Source of the DNA: Kalaharituber pfeilii
Taxonomy: Eukaryota; Ascomycota; Pezizomycetes; Pezizales; Pezizaceae
Direction: 5' to 3'
Assembly (NCBI GenBank): GCA_015179045.1
Contig: WHUZ01000069.1
Coordinates: 276,681-340,680, forward strand
DNA: 64,000 nucleotides
In this document: positions 51,077 through 61,570 of the stretch, piece after piece
Position numbering within the stretch: position 1 is the first letter of the stretch
Layout of the letters: each line of letters starts with the position of its first letter
The notes under the pieces: model-generated
Databases searched by the model: none
The model's input: only the letters and a program-made list of their open reading frames with translations
What the model was told of the DNA's origin: nothing
Made by a program: the position numbers and the translations under genes

Positions 51077-54021
51077 GGCGTCCCGGTTCCCGATTCTGTT
51101 TCCTCCGCTTGGGATTATGTGCCTTCTATTGGCATTCCGGGAAAATCTGATAAGGCATTCGTTGACTTAATTTCGCCTTCTGTTCTGAACTCCCGCCAGA
51201 CGTTTAAGGAATCTGTTTTCGATTTTGACGCCGAAGTTATGATATCGGCGGATGCATCATTAATTGTGTCCGAAGTCAATGGCGTTCCGGGAAAGTCTGA
51301 TAAGTCTCTGTTGACTTTGTTTCGTCTTTTGTTCTGAACTCCCGCCAGACGGGTAAGGAATTTGTCTTCGATCTTGACGCCGAAATTATGGATATCGGCG
51401 GATGCATCATTGTGTCCGAGTCAATGGCGTCCTGAAGCATAGCATGTTTGTTGCACTCGTGTTGAGTTGCTTTCTGTTTTTCTGATGATACCCTTGAAGA
51501 GGGTGATATTTCGTTGATTGATGCACGCGAGCACTAGCACTCGCGATATGTTAATGTTTTTTCTGAGGAACAGGTATGCCGCTTACCTCCTCACCAAAGC
51601 TGGGATCATGAAATCCCTTTCGAGAATTTTGATGCGAAGCCTCCCCATGGTCCAGTGTACCTGGAAAGAAGATGAGGCTCCTTAGAGGTATATCGTCGAA
51701 CACCTACCAGCAGGGAAGATACGAAGGTCAAGGTCAAAAGCAGCTTCACCGATTTTTTCGGAAGATAGATGGGTCCCTCCGACCGTGCGTTGATTATAAG
51801 GGCACTAAACGAACTCACCACTCCGAACAAACACCCTCTGCCCTTAACGTCGGAACTCCTCAAAAAGACCCAAAGCGGTAAATGGGTTACCAAACTCGAT
51901 CTCGATAACGGCAACAACCCCATGTGAATTAAGTCAGGCGACGAACGGCGGCTGTCAAACACAGCCAACGGCTTATTCGAAGTACCCAGTCATACCTCTC
52001 GGACTCATCACACCTGCTTCCTTCGAAGAGATGATGGATGAGATCCCCACTTGCATCGGTAGAGTTGTTCGGTACCTGGACTCTTAATCAATGAAGGCAA
52101 GTCCGAACGAGACCATAAAAGGATAGTGGAAAAGTGCTTGCCAGGATTGAGCAAACATGGGCTCGCGGTGCGAGTTCCATGTGCACGAAACCATGTTCCT
52201 TGGTCATTTTATTGTTGGCCTCGAGATTAAGATGCACCCGTTCAAACTCTCTACCATTCGCGACTGGCCACAGCCGATAAAAGAAGGTGCAAGCCTTTCT
52301 AGGCTTTGCAAACTGCTGCCGCCGATTCGTCCTCAACTACTACCGCCGACTTAATTTACTCCGCTACAACCCGACCGCTTACAAGCCTTGACCGGAGACA
52401 TACCCTTTCTTTGGGGGGCGCAGAGCAGCAAGCTGCTTTTACGGAACTCCAAGACAAGTTCATCAGTGCCCCCATACTGCGACAGTTCGATCGATCCCTG
52501 CCGACGATTATGAAACCGACCGCTCAGACCAGGCACTCGCTGGCGTCTTGAGCTTAAGAATGACGTTACCACCCTTCACCCCTGCGAGTACCACTCCCGA
52601 ATACTGACCCCTGCAAACGAAACTACTCTATCCACGATAACGAACTCTTGGCAATCCTTGATTGTACAAATGGAGGATAGAGTTATTGGGAATTAAGTTC
52701 ACCGTCTTCACTAACCACGACGCACTTCACCACCAACGCCGAAACAGCCGGCAAGCCAACTGGAGCCGACTTTCCGAATTCCATTACGTCAGCCGGCAAG
52801 CCGACTTTCCGAATTCGATTACGTCAGCTGGGAAGCCAACTGGAGCCGAGTTTCCGAATTCGATTACGTCAGCCTAACGGCAAAGCGGACGCTCCATCTC
52901 GAACTAGTGAAGTGCAAGACGTGTGGACTGATATCCCTGGGGTCAACGGTGACGAATGGGTGAGGAATGATGACGGGTCCTAGGTACCCGAACCAGTATT
53001 GACTGGAAGTGATAGTGATGATGCCACGACAGTAACGTGGCTCGACACTGGGGTGTGCATCGGGCTCCTCTCTCGGAACTTCTACTGGGACGGCTGGAAA
53101 GACCAAGTAGCCGATTATGTCGCCGGTTGTGCAGCCTGCTTGAAGGCCAAAGCCGACCGACATCTGAGGCAAACTAGACTTATGCCAATGCCTACTGGTA
53201 CGAAGCCTTGGGAGGAGATAGCTATGGACTTTGTTGGAGAACTACCAAGGGCTTTAACGCTATTTCAGTTGTCACAAACCGGTTCACCGAAATGCAGCGC
53301 TGCACTATACACCGGTAAAAAACACTTTGACAACTCGAGACGTCGCCAACGCCTTCAATGACGTCCTCAGGCAATTTGGTCTACCCCGCCACATCACCTC
53401 TAAATGTGGACCACAATTCGCCTCAGCCCTTCGAAAAGACATTACAGAACTCCAACTCTGTACCACTTACCACCCCCAGACCGACAGAGTCTCTGACGCA
53501 CAACGTCTGGTATTGCAGAGAGTGTGTAATACAGACTCCCAAACAGTATCTCGACATCTTCCATGACCGAACTATGGCAGAGATGACGAGACTTGGGAAA
53601 CGGTTGAGAATCTTCGTAGATCGTTGGAATCTGTCAGAGAGTTCCACGATCAACATCCGAGGAAGCCTTCGGGACCCTACGGTCCAATAATGCATTGATG
53701 GCTCATGGGACAGAGCATATCGCACAAATGGGAATTCTGTGCTGCCATGCTACTCGGATGGTTCGTTGACGTGAGTACCTTTTCCTTACGGAGACTTTTT
53801 CCCACTGGGTTTTGTCTTCGGGAAGGTTTTTAACGGCTCACTGATGATGAGTGAAAGACACACCAGTCTCACCATCGGCCACGGGCAACTGCGGTTCAGC
53901 TCGTGTGTTACCTCGCGTATAAGGTACGCCGATAGCCAAAGTATGAGACCCACAATCCCAATTAGTTCGGTTTTCTGTTGGTGATTGTTACTCGGGACGA
54001 GTACCCTAAACGGGGGGGTAA
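49510..54021 (+). pseudogene. Remnant gag-pol of a gypsy-3-like element
   Basis: Recognisable pieces in shifting frames: TGKTVRAIVDRATPAPIVSL (protease; 50906-50975), SFSFSFSFSFSGVPVPDSVS (51040-51100, a TTTTCG microsatellite that expands the gypsy-3 FSFFGVPVP), RT scraps (CEFHVHETMFLGHFI at 52168; AEQQAAFTELQDKFISAPIL at 52427), integrase NFYWDGWKDQVADYVAGCAA, AMDFVGELP and TSKCGPQFAS, where the second catalytic Asp region (SDRGPQF in gypsy-3) is altered. Decay is mainly by many small deletions, with few RIP-type changes. Confidence 0.85.
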
Positions 54022-54758
54022 TGTTACGGCTAAGGTGGAAACTTGCCTACCACTGTGGCAAGGGGCAAGGGTTCCACTACTAATTAGCTGCCACGGCTAA
54101 AGGTGAAGACTTACCCGCCAAGGGGAAAACGCTGACCCTGCAATCGAACATAAGACCAACGCTGATTGACCGGACTGATCACCCGTTAGGCTTGGCTGTT
54201 GATTCTCGCATCATTTCGATAGGGCAGTACTACGGAAGGGTGTGTCATCCGGAATGCAGCTTGATGCATACACTCGAGTTACGGAAGCTTTATTTATATA
54301 CGCACATGCATTAGTACATTCGTTATCTTTGTCCCGTACTATTTTTGCATGTTTTCGTTACGTATGCCTATTACCACGGTATTGGCATTGATAAGGAATC
54401 GCCGCGTTGCCAGCCAATTATTCATTTGTTGACTACTCATGTATGGCTGCGCTGAAGTCTATATAAGCGCCGGCTGGCGATAGCATAGTTAGAAGAATCA
54501 AGACACAAGCGGTGTCCTAAGTCCTCTATAACTCTGAACCTATCGTTCCATCATTACGCCCGTGAATCGCTCCGCTCCGCTGCGTGCTCCCCGCCGAGTA
54601 GCTGCCCTTCCGGTCCGCCGTATACACCTCCGTAGCCATTCCGACCCGCCGTATTCACACTTCCGGGACGACGCCGGCACCGCCGTGTTCCCCACCGTAG
54701 CCGTAACATCCGGTCCCTTCCAGCGCCCACCGGAGCCGAGCACCTCACGCCCGTAACA
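54022..54758 (+). repeat. 3' LTR of the decayed gypsy-3 relative
   Basis: Same 737-bp sequence as 48773-49509 apart from one base. Preceded by the G-rich tract AAACGGGGGGGTAA (purine tract). Confidence 0.93.
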
Positions 54759-54802
54759 CCTTGATACCTCCTAGGAACTTGGCCTCAAAAAGGAGGACCT
54801 AA

Positions 54803-55235
54803 TGTTACGGATCACAATCGGTTACCCTGAACTGTACCAAAAACTGTACTAAGGTCGACCGGGTTCAAGGAATCTCCCACTAGCATAGTTTTGGATAACA
54901 GAATTGTCAGCACTTAAGGAATTACGTTTTTTGGATAACAGAATTGTCGGCGCTTAAGGAATTATGCTTTTTGGATACATCAATCCTACTGAAGGCACGG
55001 CGCTTAAGGAAGCCCTTCTGTATCTCTCTGTTTCTGTGTTGCACTTTCCTGTATATAAAGACTCTTTTCCACCCCGTAGCCTAGGTCCCTCAAGCAATAA
55101 AATATATACTCTCCTGACCATACTCTTTTCTCTACAAGCAGCGTCCTGCTCAAACTTGTGAGCACTATATGACCTCGCCTGACTCAATCTGCGACTCAGC
55201 GCTGGCTAATAGCCCCATGAGGTCGGTCCGTTACA
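54803..55235 (+). repeat. 3' LTR of gypsy-4
   Basis: 433 bp, TGTTACGGATC ... GGTCCGTTACA; followed by TSD GAGAT. Compared with the 5' LTR the changes are almost all C/T or G/A. Confidence 0.93.
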
Positions 55236-55240
55236 GAGAT

Positions 55241-55580
55241 ACTGGGTATCTCCAGCATGTTGAGTGTGCACATGAGCATACATAAGGTATTCGGCATACT
55301 ATGGTTGTTGGTATTACTATTTCATTTATTATACTTAATACATGAGTGAGAAGTGTGTGCTTAATATACTCCATATATCCAATATGCCTAATATGCCCAA
55401 TATAACCAATACGCCGAATTTGTCAAATGTGCCCAATCTCATGCTCTATATACTTGATATACTCAAGATGTCTAATATCTAAGGCGTGCACTAAATATGC
55501 TTAAGACATCTAATATGCCTAACATCTTTAGGGCGGTCAATTATCTGAATCTGGCAATATTACAGCATCCCTGAGATGCC
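55241..55580. repeat. Central short repeats of Z
   Basis: CCAATATGCCTAATATGCCC-type units with ACTCAATATG variants, the counterpart of 42420-42468 across the gypsy-4 insertion and of 6200-6420 in Y. No gene. Confidence 0.75.
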
Positions 55581-56360
55581 CTCTTAGGACATTGCTCAAA
55601 AAGCCTATACCATTGCATAGGCTACCTGGTGAGCTACCGCTTACTGGGCTACTCGTCAGGCGGGTCGGCCACTAGAGTACAGCCTCCAGTTGCTATTCAT
55701 ATAGGCAGCCCCGACTAGTATGATATGGGCATGATAGGCTGTTGATTAGTACATTTCCGGGTCGCTAGTTTATACTGCTGGACCCCAGTAGTATGATATG
55801 GGTGTGATGGGCTGTTAATCAGTACATTTCCAAGTTGACTGTTGATATTGCCGGAATTACTCCATATTCTTATGTCAAGTTCAGCTGCAACGAGGTTGCT
55901 GGCCATACCTACCACATCTGCCAATGCGTTGAGAACGTGTTTGTTGACGCGAATATTGCAGTGACAGGTATGGCAGGCCCTTCTAAATAGCACACAATGA
56001 ACTGAATCTGACAGGACTCTTTCTACTTGACAGCGCAAGATGTGGCAAGATAAGCTGAATTTGACAGGTATGGCAGGCCCTTCTAAACAGCGCACAATGA
56101 ACTGAATCTGATAGGACTCTTTCCACTTGACAGCGTGAGATGTGGCAACATGAGCTCAATTTGACAGATATGGCAGGCCCCTCTCGACAATGCAATATGC
56201 TGCAGAATGAGTGCTGTTAATAGGTTTAGCAGCTCCTCTCAGCCCTCGATATGCTACAGAATGAGCTCTGTTAACAGGTAAGGCAGCCCCTCTCGCCAGC
56301 ATACAATATGGTAACATGAGCTCAACTTAACAGATATGGCATGCCCTCTCGACAGCACTT
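55581..56360 (-). repeat. Right arm of Z: modules and ~56-bp array
   Basis: Arm module with TACTGGGCTACTCGTCAGGC and GCCGGAATTACTCCATATTC, partly duplicated (TAGTATGATATGGGCATGAT at 55718 and a variant at 55789), then about seven inverted ~56-bp units. Minus-strand frames here come from the repeats. Confidence 0.75.
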
Positions 56361-56450
56361 TCGGCGTGACAAACAAACCGGCCCACACTCATGACTCGCT
56401 CAGAAAATCCAACTCACAAGTCACACCGAGTGCGAATGCTATCATAGTGC
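56361..56450 (-). repeat. Relative of the 28587 MITE-like end
   Basis: The reverse complement reads TAGCATTCGCACTCGGTGTG, then GGATTTTCTGAGCGAGTCAT, matching 28587-28670 in opposite orientation. It sits right at the outer end of the Z array, so the pair at 28587 and 56445 may mark the outer limits of Z. Confidence 0.6.
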
Positions 56451-57119
56451 TACTGCAAAGGTACGCTGCCATTATACTGCAAAAGTGCGATGCCATCATA
56501 CTATAAAGATGCGCTACCACTATGCTGCGAAAGTGCACTGCCATTGCAGCACTTCCCATACTAGATATGCGTGCTACCTTGTCCGATCATTCTACATAGC
56601 CAAAGGGTAGGGTTAGGTAGTGAAAGTTGGGCTTTTTCACGGCCCGGTAAGACATACAACTTCATATCCCCGCCGCAACACACAATTTTACTCCGATTAT
56701 ATTCAAACCGGCCTCAAATGAAAGCCTTACGTCTCCTCTATATTTTTATATAAAAAAATAATACATTTCATACTCTAAATCTTGCTATATTTATAGTGCA
56801 AGATAGCGAGTTTTGAGTAAATTTTTGCACTAGTAGGCTATCCCTGTCATATCCTTGCCATGCTATAGCTTGGCAGCAACGGCCAAAAGACTCCATAGAA
56901 ATAGACTCAGTAGTTTTCAGAATGGTCTATACCAAAAAGACATAACTTTTCGTCGACAACCTATCCCAATTCAGATGACTTTTCGTCGATAGCCCATACA
57001 AATTTTTACCCTAACGTTACACACTACTGTACTTCTCATCACAAACCTCCGGCAACTACAACTACCCTAACTATCTTGTTAAGTAATAATCCCAATTAGT
57101 AATACACATTTTCAACACA
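56451..57119. other. ~25-bp repeats, then sequence without features
   Basis: 56455-56550 holds about four GTGCGATGCCATCATACTGC-type units (as at 39735), followed by GCAGCACTTCCCATACTAGA, which is shared with 58564. 56580-57119 has no gene; CTTTTCGTCGA occurs twice (56947, 56982) and single short AT-rich runs are present. Confidence 0.6.
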
Positions 57120-58275
57120 TTTAACATGCCGAAAATGACCCATTTTCTCATATGTGAAGCGGTCATTTCTAATGAATTCAATATGCCAAAAAGAACCTAT
57201 TTTCCACATCTGCAAAGAGCCTATGTGTAGCGTGGTTAACATGTGGAAAATGACCCATTTTCTCCATGCATGACGAGACTATTTAACATACGTAAAATGG
57301 TCTATTTTCCACATACGCTATGAGAGCTTGTGTAATGTATTTGCTGTTACGGATTCACTGCAACTGTAGGGCGGGTGGTCGGTGGATGTGCGCACAGTAT
57401 ACGCATATACGACGGAGGCGATATGCGACAGCCGGGCGCCGGCATCGCAGTTATAAAATGTACTATATGAGCTACGCAGAGGACTAGCTAGTATCACTGG
57501 TTTGTCTTTTTGGCCTGGCGGACAGTAACTCTCTGCGTTTACTATCATCCAGTACATTTGGCATGTGCAAAATGGTTTATTTTATACATGTGCGAGGAGC
57601 CCATTTAATGTGTATAAAATGACCTATTTTCTACATACGCGACAAGGACATTTTCAACGTATTTACTATGCGCAAGATGGTCTCTTTTCCACATGCGCGG
57701 CGAGGGCATTTCCAATGTATTTACTATCTGCAAAACGGTCTGTTTTCCACATGTGCGGTGAGAGCATTTCCAACAGTCTGTTTTCCACATACGTGGCGAG
57801 GGCATTTCTAATATATTTACTATGTACTAAACGGACTATTTTCCACAAGCGCGGCGAGGGCATTTCCAACTATGTGCAAAACAGTCTGTTTTTCATATGC
57901 ACGGTGAGGGCATTTCCAACGTATTTACTATGTGCAAAACAGTCTACTTTCCACATGTACGGTGAGGGCATTTCCGACGTATTTACTATGTGCAAAACAG
58001 TCTACTTTCCACAAGCGCGGTGAAGGCATTTCTAATGTATTTACTATATGCAAAATGGTCTGTTTTCCATATACACGGCAAGGGCATTTCAGACGTACTT
58101 ACTATATGCAAAACGGTCTACTTTCCACATGCACGATGAGGGTATTTCCAATGTATTTGCTATGCACAAAATGGTTTATTTTCTAAAATGGTCTATGATG
58201 AGGACATTTGTGATATATTTACTATCTTTATTTTCAATATGTGCGACGAGGGCATTTGCGATGTATTTGCTATGC
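57120..58275 (+). repeat. 58-bp subrepeat array, left arm of element W
   Basis: About fourteen units of 58 bp: GTGCAAAACGGTCTGTTTTC, CACATGTGCGGTGAGGGCAT, TTCCAATGTATTTACTAT; interrupted by a solo LTR at 57345-57556. The units from 57600 onward are well conserved. Short frames through it (57565-58023 and others) are repeat artefacts. Confidence 0.88.
57345..57556 (+). mobile_element. Solo LTR of the TRIM family
   Basis: TGTTACGGATTCACTGC ... ATCCAGTACA, about 212 bp, matching the TRIM LTR (CTATATGAGCTACGCAGAGG; GGCCTGGCGGACAGTAAC) with a deletion near the TATCGCTAGTC segment. Flanks TTTGC/TTTGG are a possible TSD with one mismatch. It interrupts a 58-bp unit of W. Confidence 0.8.
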
Positions 58276-58282
58276 ATACTAT

Positions 58283-58400
58283 TTTACCTACCCTTGGCAA
58301 ACTGGGGCCGGCTTCTTACCTGACATCATACAGGTACAGTAAGCCGGTTCTTTAGCTAGGTGGAAATCACATTGCGGCCCTTGTATTATGGGTAAGGGTA
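58283..58400. other. Hairpin-forming ~100-bp segment
   Basis: CCGGCTTCTTACCTG and CAGGTACAGTAAGCCGG pair with small mismatches around ACATCATA. It falls between the 58-bp array and the W centre and could be a tiny MITE (TACCCTTGGC ... ATGGGTAAGGGTA), but no TSD was found. Confidence 0.3.
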
Positions 58401-58596
58401 TCAAAAATGCCTTCGTAGCATATGTATGGAATAGACTACTTTGTATGTATTCAATACATCAAAAATTGGCTCCTCACGAATGTAGAAACATCAGGAAAAA
58501 GGGGAGTTTACACCCTCAGTACCATGCACGCGAGGGCGCTGGGGCACTAGGGCACTGCTATTGCAGTACTTCCCATACTAGACATGCATCTCATCA

Positions 58597-58641
58597 TACC
58601 AAGAAACCATGGAGTGACTATAGCTCCATAGTTTCTTGGCA
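58597..58641. repeat. 45-nt hairpin, second copy
   Basis: TACCAAGAAACCATGGA and TCCATAGTTTCTTGGCA around GTGACTATAGC. Same fold as 39862-39906 with two transition-type stem mismatches; preceded by GCAGTACTTCCCATACTAGA, as at 56543. Confidence 0.85.
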
Positions 58642-58794
58642 TAGGTGCTAGGTCATCAGCAAAGAAAGAGGTTGTATCAGCAGCGTCACGATAAGGCAGC
58701 AAGCGTTATGATACACGATACATTTCTGGCTTCCTAACTCTCTGGCTTGGCACGCCTATCATATCACAAAAGGTAGTTTACGCCCTCAGCGCCC

Positions 58795-59310
58795 ACAAGG
58801 CAAGTAATTCTGCTGCCCGTATCGCGACATGCTCAATGTGCTCAAAATGTCCCCATTGCACCCACAACGCAAGTAATCCTGCTGCTGGTGCCGCAACATA
58901 CTTAATGTGCTTAAAATGTACTCTATTTGTCCATAATGCAAGTAATTCTGCCACTGGTGTTGTGACATGCTCATTGCTCAATGTGCTTAAAATGTCCTCC
59001 ATTGCACCTGCAATGCAAGTAATCCTGCTGCCGGCATCGGAACGTGCTCAATGTGCTCAATATGAGCAATGTGCCCAATATGTTTTACATTTTATGTACA
59101 TGCTCAATAGTCGACATTCTTAATGTGCCCAATATATTCTACATCTCATGTGCGCATACTTACTATGCTTAATATACTCAATGTACCTACATCTCATAAG
59201 CGCACTCAACGTGCTCAAATGCTTAATGTGCTCAATATGCTTAACATGCTCAACATGCTCCATGTATTCTACAATTCCAAGTCTCATATGTGCACCCAAT
59301 ATGCCCAATG
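58795..59310. repeat. ~68-bp repeats and CAATATG repeats, centre of W
   Basis: Four units around GCAAGTAATCCTGCTGCTGG and CTTAATGTGCTTAAAATGT (58795-59060), passing into CTCAATGTGCTCAATATGAG and TGCCCAATATG short repeats to 59310. The latter are the same central motif as in X, Y and Z. Confidence 0.8.
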
Positions 59311-59789
59311 GTATACAGATAGTCAATTAACTCAATTTGGCAATATCGCAGTATGTCGGAACTGCCATGGTTAGTACATTATGGAATTGAGATTAAGTTT
59401 ATGGTGTTGAAAAGGGGCAGAGCCAGATACGTACTGGGCTCTCCCTTGCGTTACTGAATTGAGTGCTGGTGAGGTCGCTTGGGCCCCCGTTGGGTCTCGT
59501 ATAAATTGCTAAATTCAGAGCTGATTCTACAGAGTGAGGGGTTAGAGGGTCGCCCATACCAAATTTCAGTCGCAGGTCAGGTGTATGCCAGGAGTATTTT
59601 CTTTCAAACTTTGGCATACAGCATGAATTAAACTCAAGTTGGCCACTTTTTTTCTATGCTAGCATGGGCATATCTGATGCTAGCCACAAATGAATTTTTT
59701 TTTTTGCGATGCCGGCCAAAAGTGCTTTGACGCTAGCCTAAATAAAAATCACTAGGATGCACATGACACATATTTTACTTTTTATTACA
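59311..59789. other. No gene recognised
   Basis: A 72-codon minus-strand frame (59399-59617) has no recognisable domain. A T run (59692-59705) is not preceded by either LINE tail. Otherwise unassigned. Confidence 0.5.
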
Positions 59790-60420
59790 TTGTAGCTGTT
59801 TATGCCTGTGCACATTTTGCCCACACGAAATATGCTGAAACTGGCTCATCGTGAGTCATTGTAATTGTTGAAAATAGACTCCTCGTGCCTATAGAAAACA
59901 GCTCATTTCGTATATGTCAAATACGTCTGAAAACTACTTTCTCGCACCCGGGACCTCTTCGGGCAGGCCAGTCTGGCCTGCCCTGATGCAGGGATATTGA
60001 CAGGGTTTAGAGACTAGCCTGCCAGGTTGCAGAGGTATCTATAGGGGATGGCACAGGTATTCAGATTGCATACTAGACTCAAGCTTATCATTTATGCGTG
60101 AGAGGAGAGGTATGTTATTCAATTATCAAGCTATCTACATGCAAGGAAGATACAGAAGGTTAATATGGAGCAGTTGAGGGCACATGTCGAGTCTGTACTA
60201 GAATTACATCTTGCGTTTCCTGTGATAACTCATTGACTATAGTATTATTTCTGACCTGGGCCCGCTAATTAGCCTGACTTTCTGCAAGCTCCACACCAGT
60301 CAATGCCCACTGCCTGGCTGGGCCTTTTGTTTTTTTCTACCTTAAAGAAGGTTCAGCAACAGCAGGTGCAAACTCTTGAGGAAGATTAGGTTGTCGCTTA
60401 TAGAGAAACTGTTGTCTAAG

Positions 60421-60639
60421 CTACGTTGCCATTCGCTGATGTAATTGTGCATAACATTCTGAGTCTTCAGAGGATAGAGTTTGCTGAAATGCTTGTTCAT
60501 CTGCAAGTGACCTTAAGAGGAGATCACGGCCAGCATTAACTAGTGGGTCATAAAATCGCGGTGATGGCGGCACCGGTACTGGTATAGGTGCTAGTGCCGG
60601 TGTTGATGCTAGTGCTAGTGTGGGTACTGGTACTGGCAC
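60421..60639 (-). pseudogene. MULE transposase C-terminal-like tail
   Basis: 72-codon frame: a low-complexity VPTLALASTPALAPIPVPV stretch, then FYDPLVNAGRDLLLRSLADE and ECYAQLHQRMAT. Amphipathic end with no catalytic motif. Its place after the N-terminal frame in the same element suggests the tail of a deleted transposase; no direct family match is claimed. Confidence 0.4.
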
Positions 60640-60697
60640 TGGCGCACTGGGCTTACTGTAGCATCCATAGATCTAACTTCCATTTATCTTGCAACTT

Positions 60698-60937
60698 TCA
60701 ATAGTTTCGTCTAGTGCTATGGTGCACACATGCCAGACATATAAGTCCAGTTTGATCAGAGCCTCCGGTTTGGGTAACTGCAAATCCTTGAGCAAAGGCA
60801 TAGTCCTGGAGCCGAGCCAGATAGTCTGCTGAATATGTAAACTGCTCGCCAGTCAGAGGAGCTTGTCGATGAAGTGGTGGTATGGATGCAATTGTAGCCT
60901 CTACAATTTGTGCAAGAGAAGGGTGAGCTGTAGCCAT
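60698..60937 (-). pseudogene. MULE transposase N-terminal FAR1-like DNA-binding domain
   Basis: Start chosen at ATG 60937 (MATAHPSLAQIVEATIAS); the frame is open up to 61027 but that part overlaps less likely coding sequence near the terminal repeat. The segment SADYLARLQDYAFAQGFAVT, then ICLACVHHSTRRNY resembles the N-terminal FAR1/WRKY-GCM-type zinc domain of fungal MULE transposases (hydrophobic helix, GF, then a CxxC strand). The DDE catalytic domain that should follow is absent. Confidence 0.55.
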
Positions 60938-61570
60938 ACCGCTGCGTGGATGATGGATTGGTAGAGGTATGAGTGAAATATGAACGACGAAGCAGACACT
61001 CCTATTGGTTTTATAGATGACATACATACACCTTAAGTCTAGTATGCAATCTGAAGACCTGTGCCATCCCCTGTAGATACCTCTGCAACTGGGCAGGCTA
61101 GTCTTTTAAACCCTGTCAATACACCTGCATCGGGGCAGGCCAAACTGGCCTGCCTGGAGAGGTCCCGTCTCACACCTGAGTTGAGTGGGCCAGTTTGCGC
61201 ATATTAAATACGTTGAAAATTGGGCTCTTGTGCATGTAGAAAATAGCCTATTTTGTGTATGCTAAATGTGTCGAAAATGCCCTCATTGTATATGTGTAGA
61301 ATAGGCAAGTTAAATATGTCAAAAGTTACCTCCTCGCGCATGAAGAAAATAGACCATTTTGTACATACTATATACATCAAAAATGCCCTTATCACATATG
61401 TGTGGAATTGGGCGTTTTGCCCATATTAAATACATTGAAAATTTACTCCTCATACATGTAGGAAATAGGCCATTTTCTATAGCTCAAATATGTCCGAAAA
61501 TTAGCATGGCGTTTATGTATGAAATAGGCTATTTTCTGCATGTTCATGAAGCCTAGAGTATTTGATTAGT

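Larger units (their letters stand above)
48773..54758 (+). mobile_element. gypsy-3-family element with decayed interior, nested in gypsy-4
   Basis: LTRs 48773-49509 and 54022-54758 are both 737 bp and, by eye, differ at one position (about 49339: A against C). Perfect 5-bp TSD CCTTG (48768-48772, 54759-54763). The LTR is homologous to that of gypsy-3 (TACGGAAGGGTGTGTCATCC; GACCGGACTGATC) but diverged. The interior is a heavily deleted copy of a gypsy-3-like coding region. Young LTRs around dead coding sequence suggest mobilisation in trans. Confidence 0.9.
42474..55235 (+). mobile_element. gypsy-4: chromodomain (chromovirus-type) LTR retrotransposon
   Basis: LTRs at 42474-42907 and 54803-55235, with perfect 5-bp TSD GAGAT (42469-42473, 55236-55240). 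Internally gag, protease, RT, RNase H, integrase and a C-terminal chromodomain. The 48773-54758 element interrupts the last codons of pol; without it pol ends 18 codons downstream at a TAA adjoining the 3' LTR. The polypurine tract is AAAAAGGAGGACC. LTR differences are few and nearly all transitions. Confidence 0.94.
42067..56360. mobile_element. Palindromic foldback-like element Z (core) with nested gypsy elements
   Basis: Left: part of a ~56-bp unit (42067-42090), ACGTTCTCAGCCCGTCAGCA, then ACTGATCAACAGTCCATCAC and AATCAGCGGCTGTAGCGGCC modules, then TCAGGTGCCTTAAGCATACT and GAGCGCG, up to 42473. After gypsy-4 (42474-55235) the centre continues (ACTGGGTATCTCCAGCATGT), followed by CCAATATG repeats and all modules in reverse complement (55580-55960), then a ~56-bp array (55960-56360). 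Same order as in X and Y; no coding content of its own. Confidence 0.6.
59949..61167 (-). mobile_element. Internally deleted MULE (Mutator-like element)
   Basis: 1219 bp with terminal inverted repeats of about 160 bp starting CGGGACCTCT (left GGCAGGCCAGTCTGGCCTGC, right its near complement), flanked by a 9-bp TSD TCTCGCACC / TCTCACACC (59940-59948, 61168-61176; one transition). Long inverted repeats and 9-bp TSD fit Mutator-like elements. Two minus-strand frames inside look like the N- and C-terminal ends of a transposase with the catalytic middle missing. Confidence 0.82.
59790..61560 (-). repeat. 58-bp subrepeat array, right arm of W (split by the MULE)
   Basis: Inverted, more diverged copies of the 58-bp unit (plus strand: AATTGGGCTCTTGTGCATGT, AGAAAATAGCCTATTTTGTG) at 59790-59939 and 61177-61560. 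Confidence 0.7.
57120..61570. mobile_element. Palindromic foldback-like element W
   Basis: A 58-bp array in plus orientation (57120-58275) and the same unit in reverse complement at 59790-59939 and 61177-61560 enclose a centre with ~68-bp repeats (58795-59060) and ATTGAGC/CCAATATG repeats (59040-59310). Same plan as X, Y and Z with a different arm subrepeat and the same kind of centre. A MULE (59949-61167) is nested in the right arm. No protein of its own. Ends approximate. Confidence 0.5.

Noticed and set aside
56604..56618. Telomere repeat (GGGTAGGGTTAGG)
   Set aside because: A single imperfect occurrence, not an array.
57565..58186. Repeat protein with FHMCGEGIS motifs
   Set aside because: Translation of the 58-bp array; as 58 is not a multiple of 3 the frame is chance, and similar frames occur on the other strand.
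60578..60640. Pro/Ala-Leu repeat as an independent gene
   Set aside because: It is a low-complexity part of the frame within the MULE, not a separate gene.
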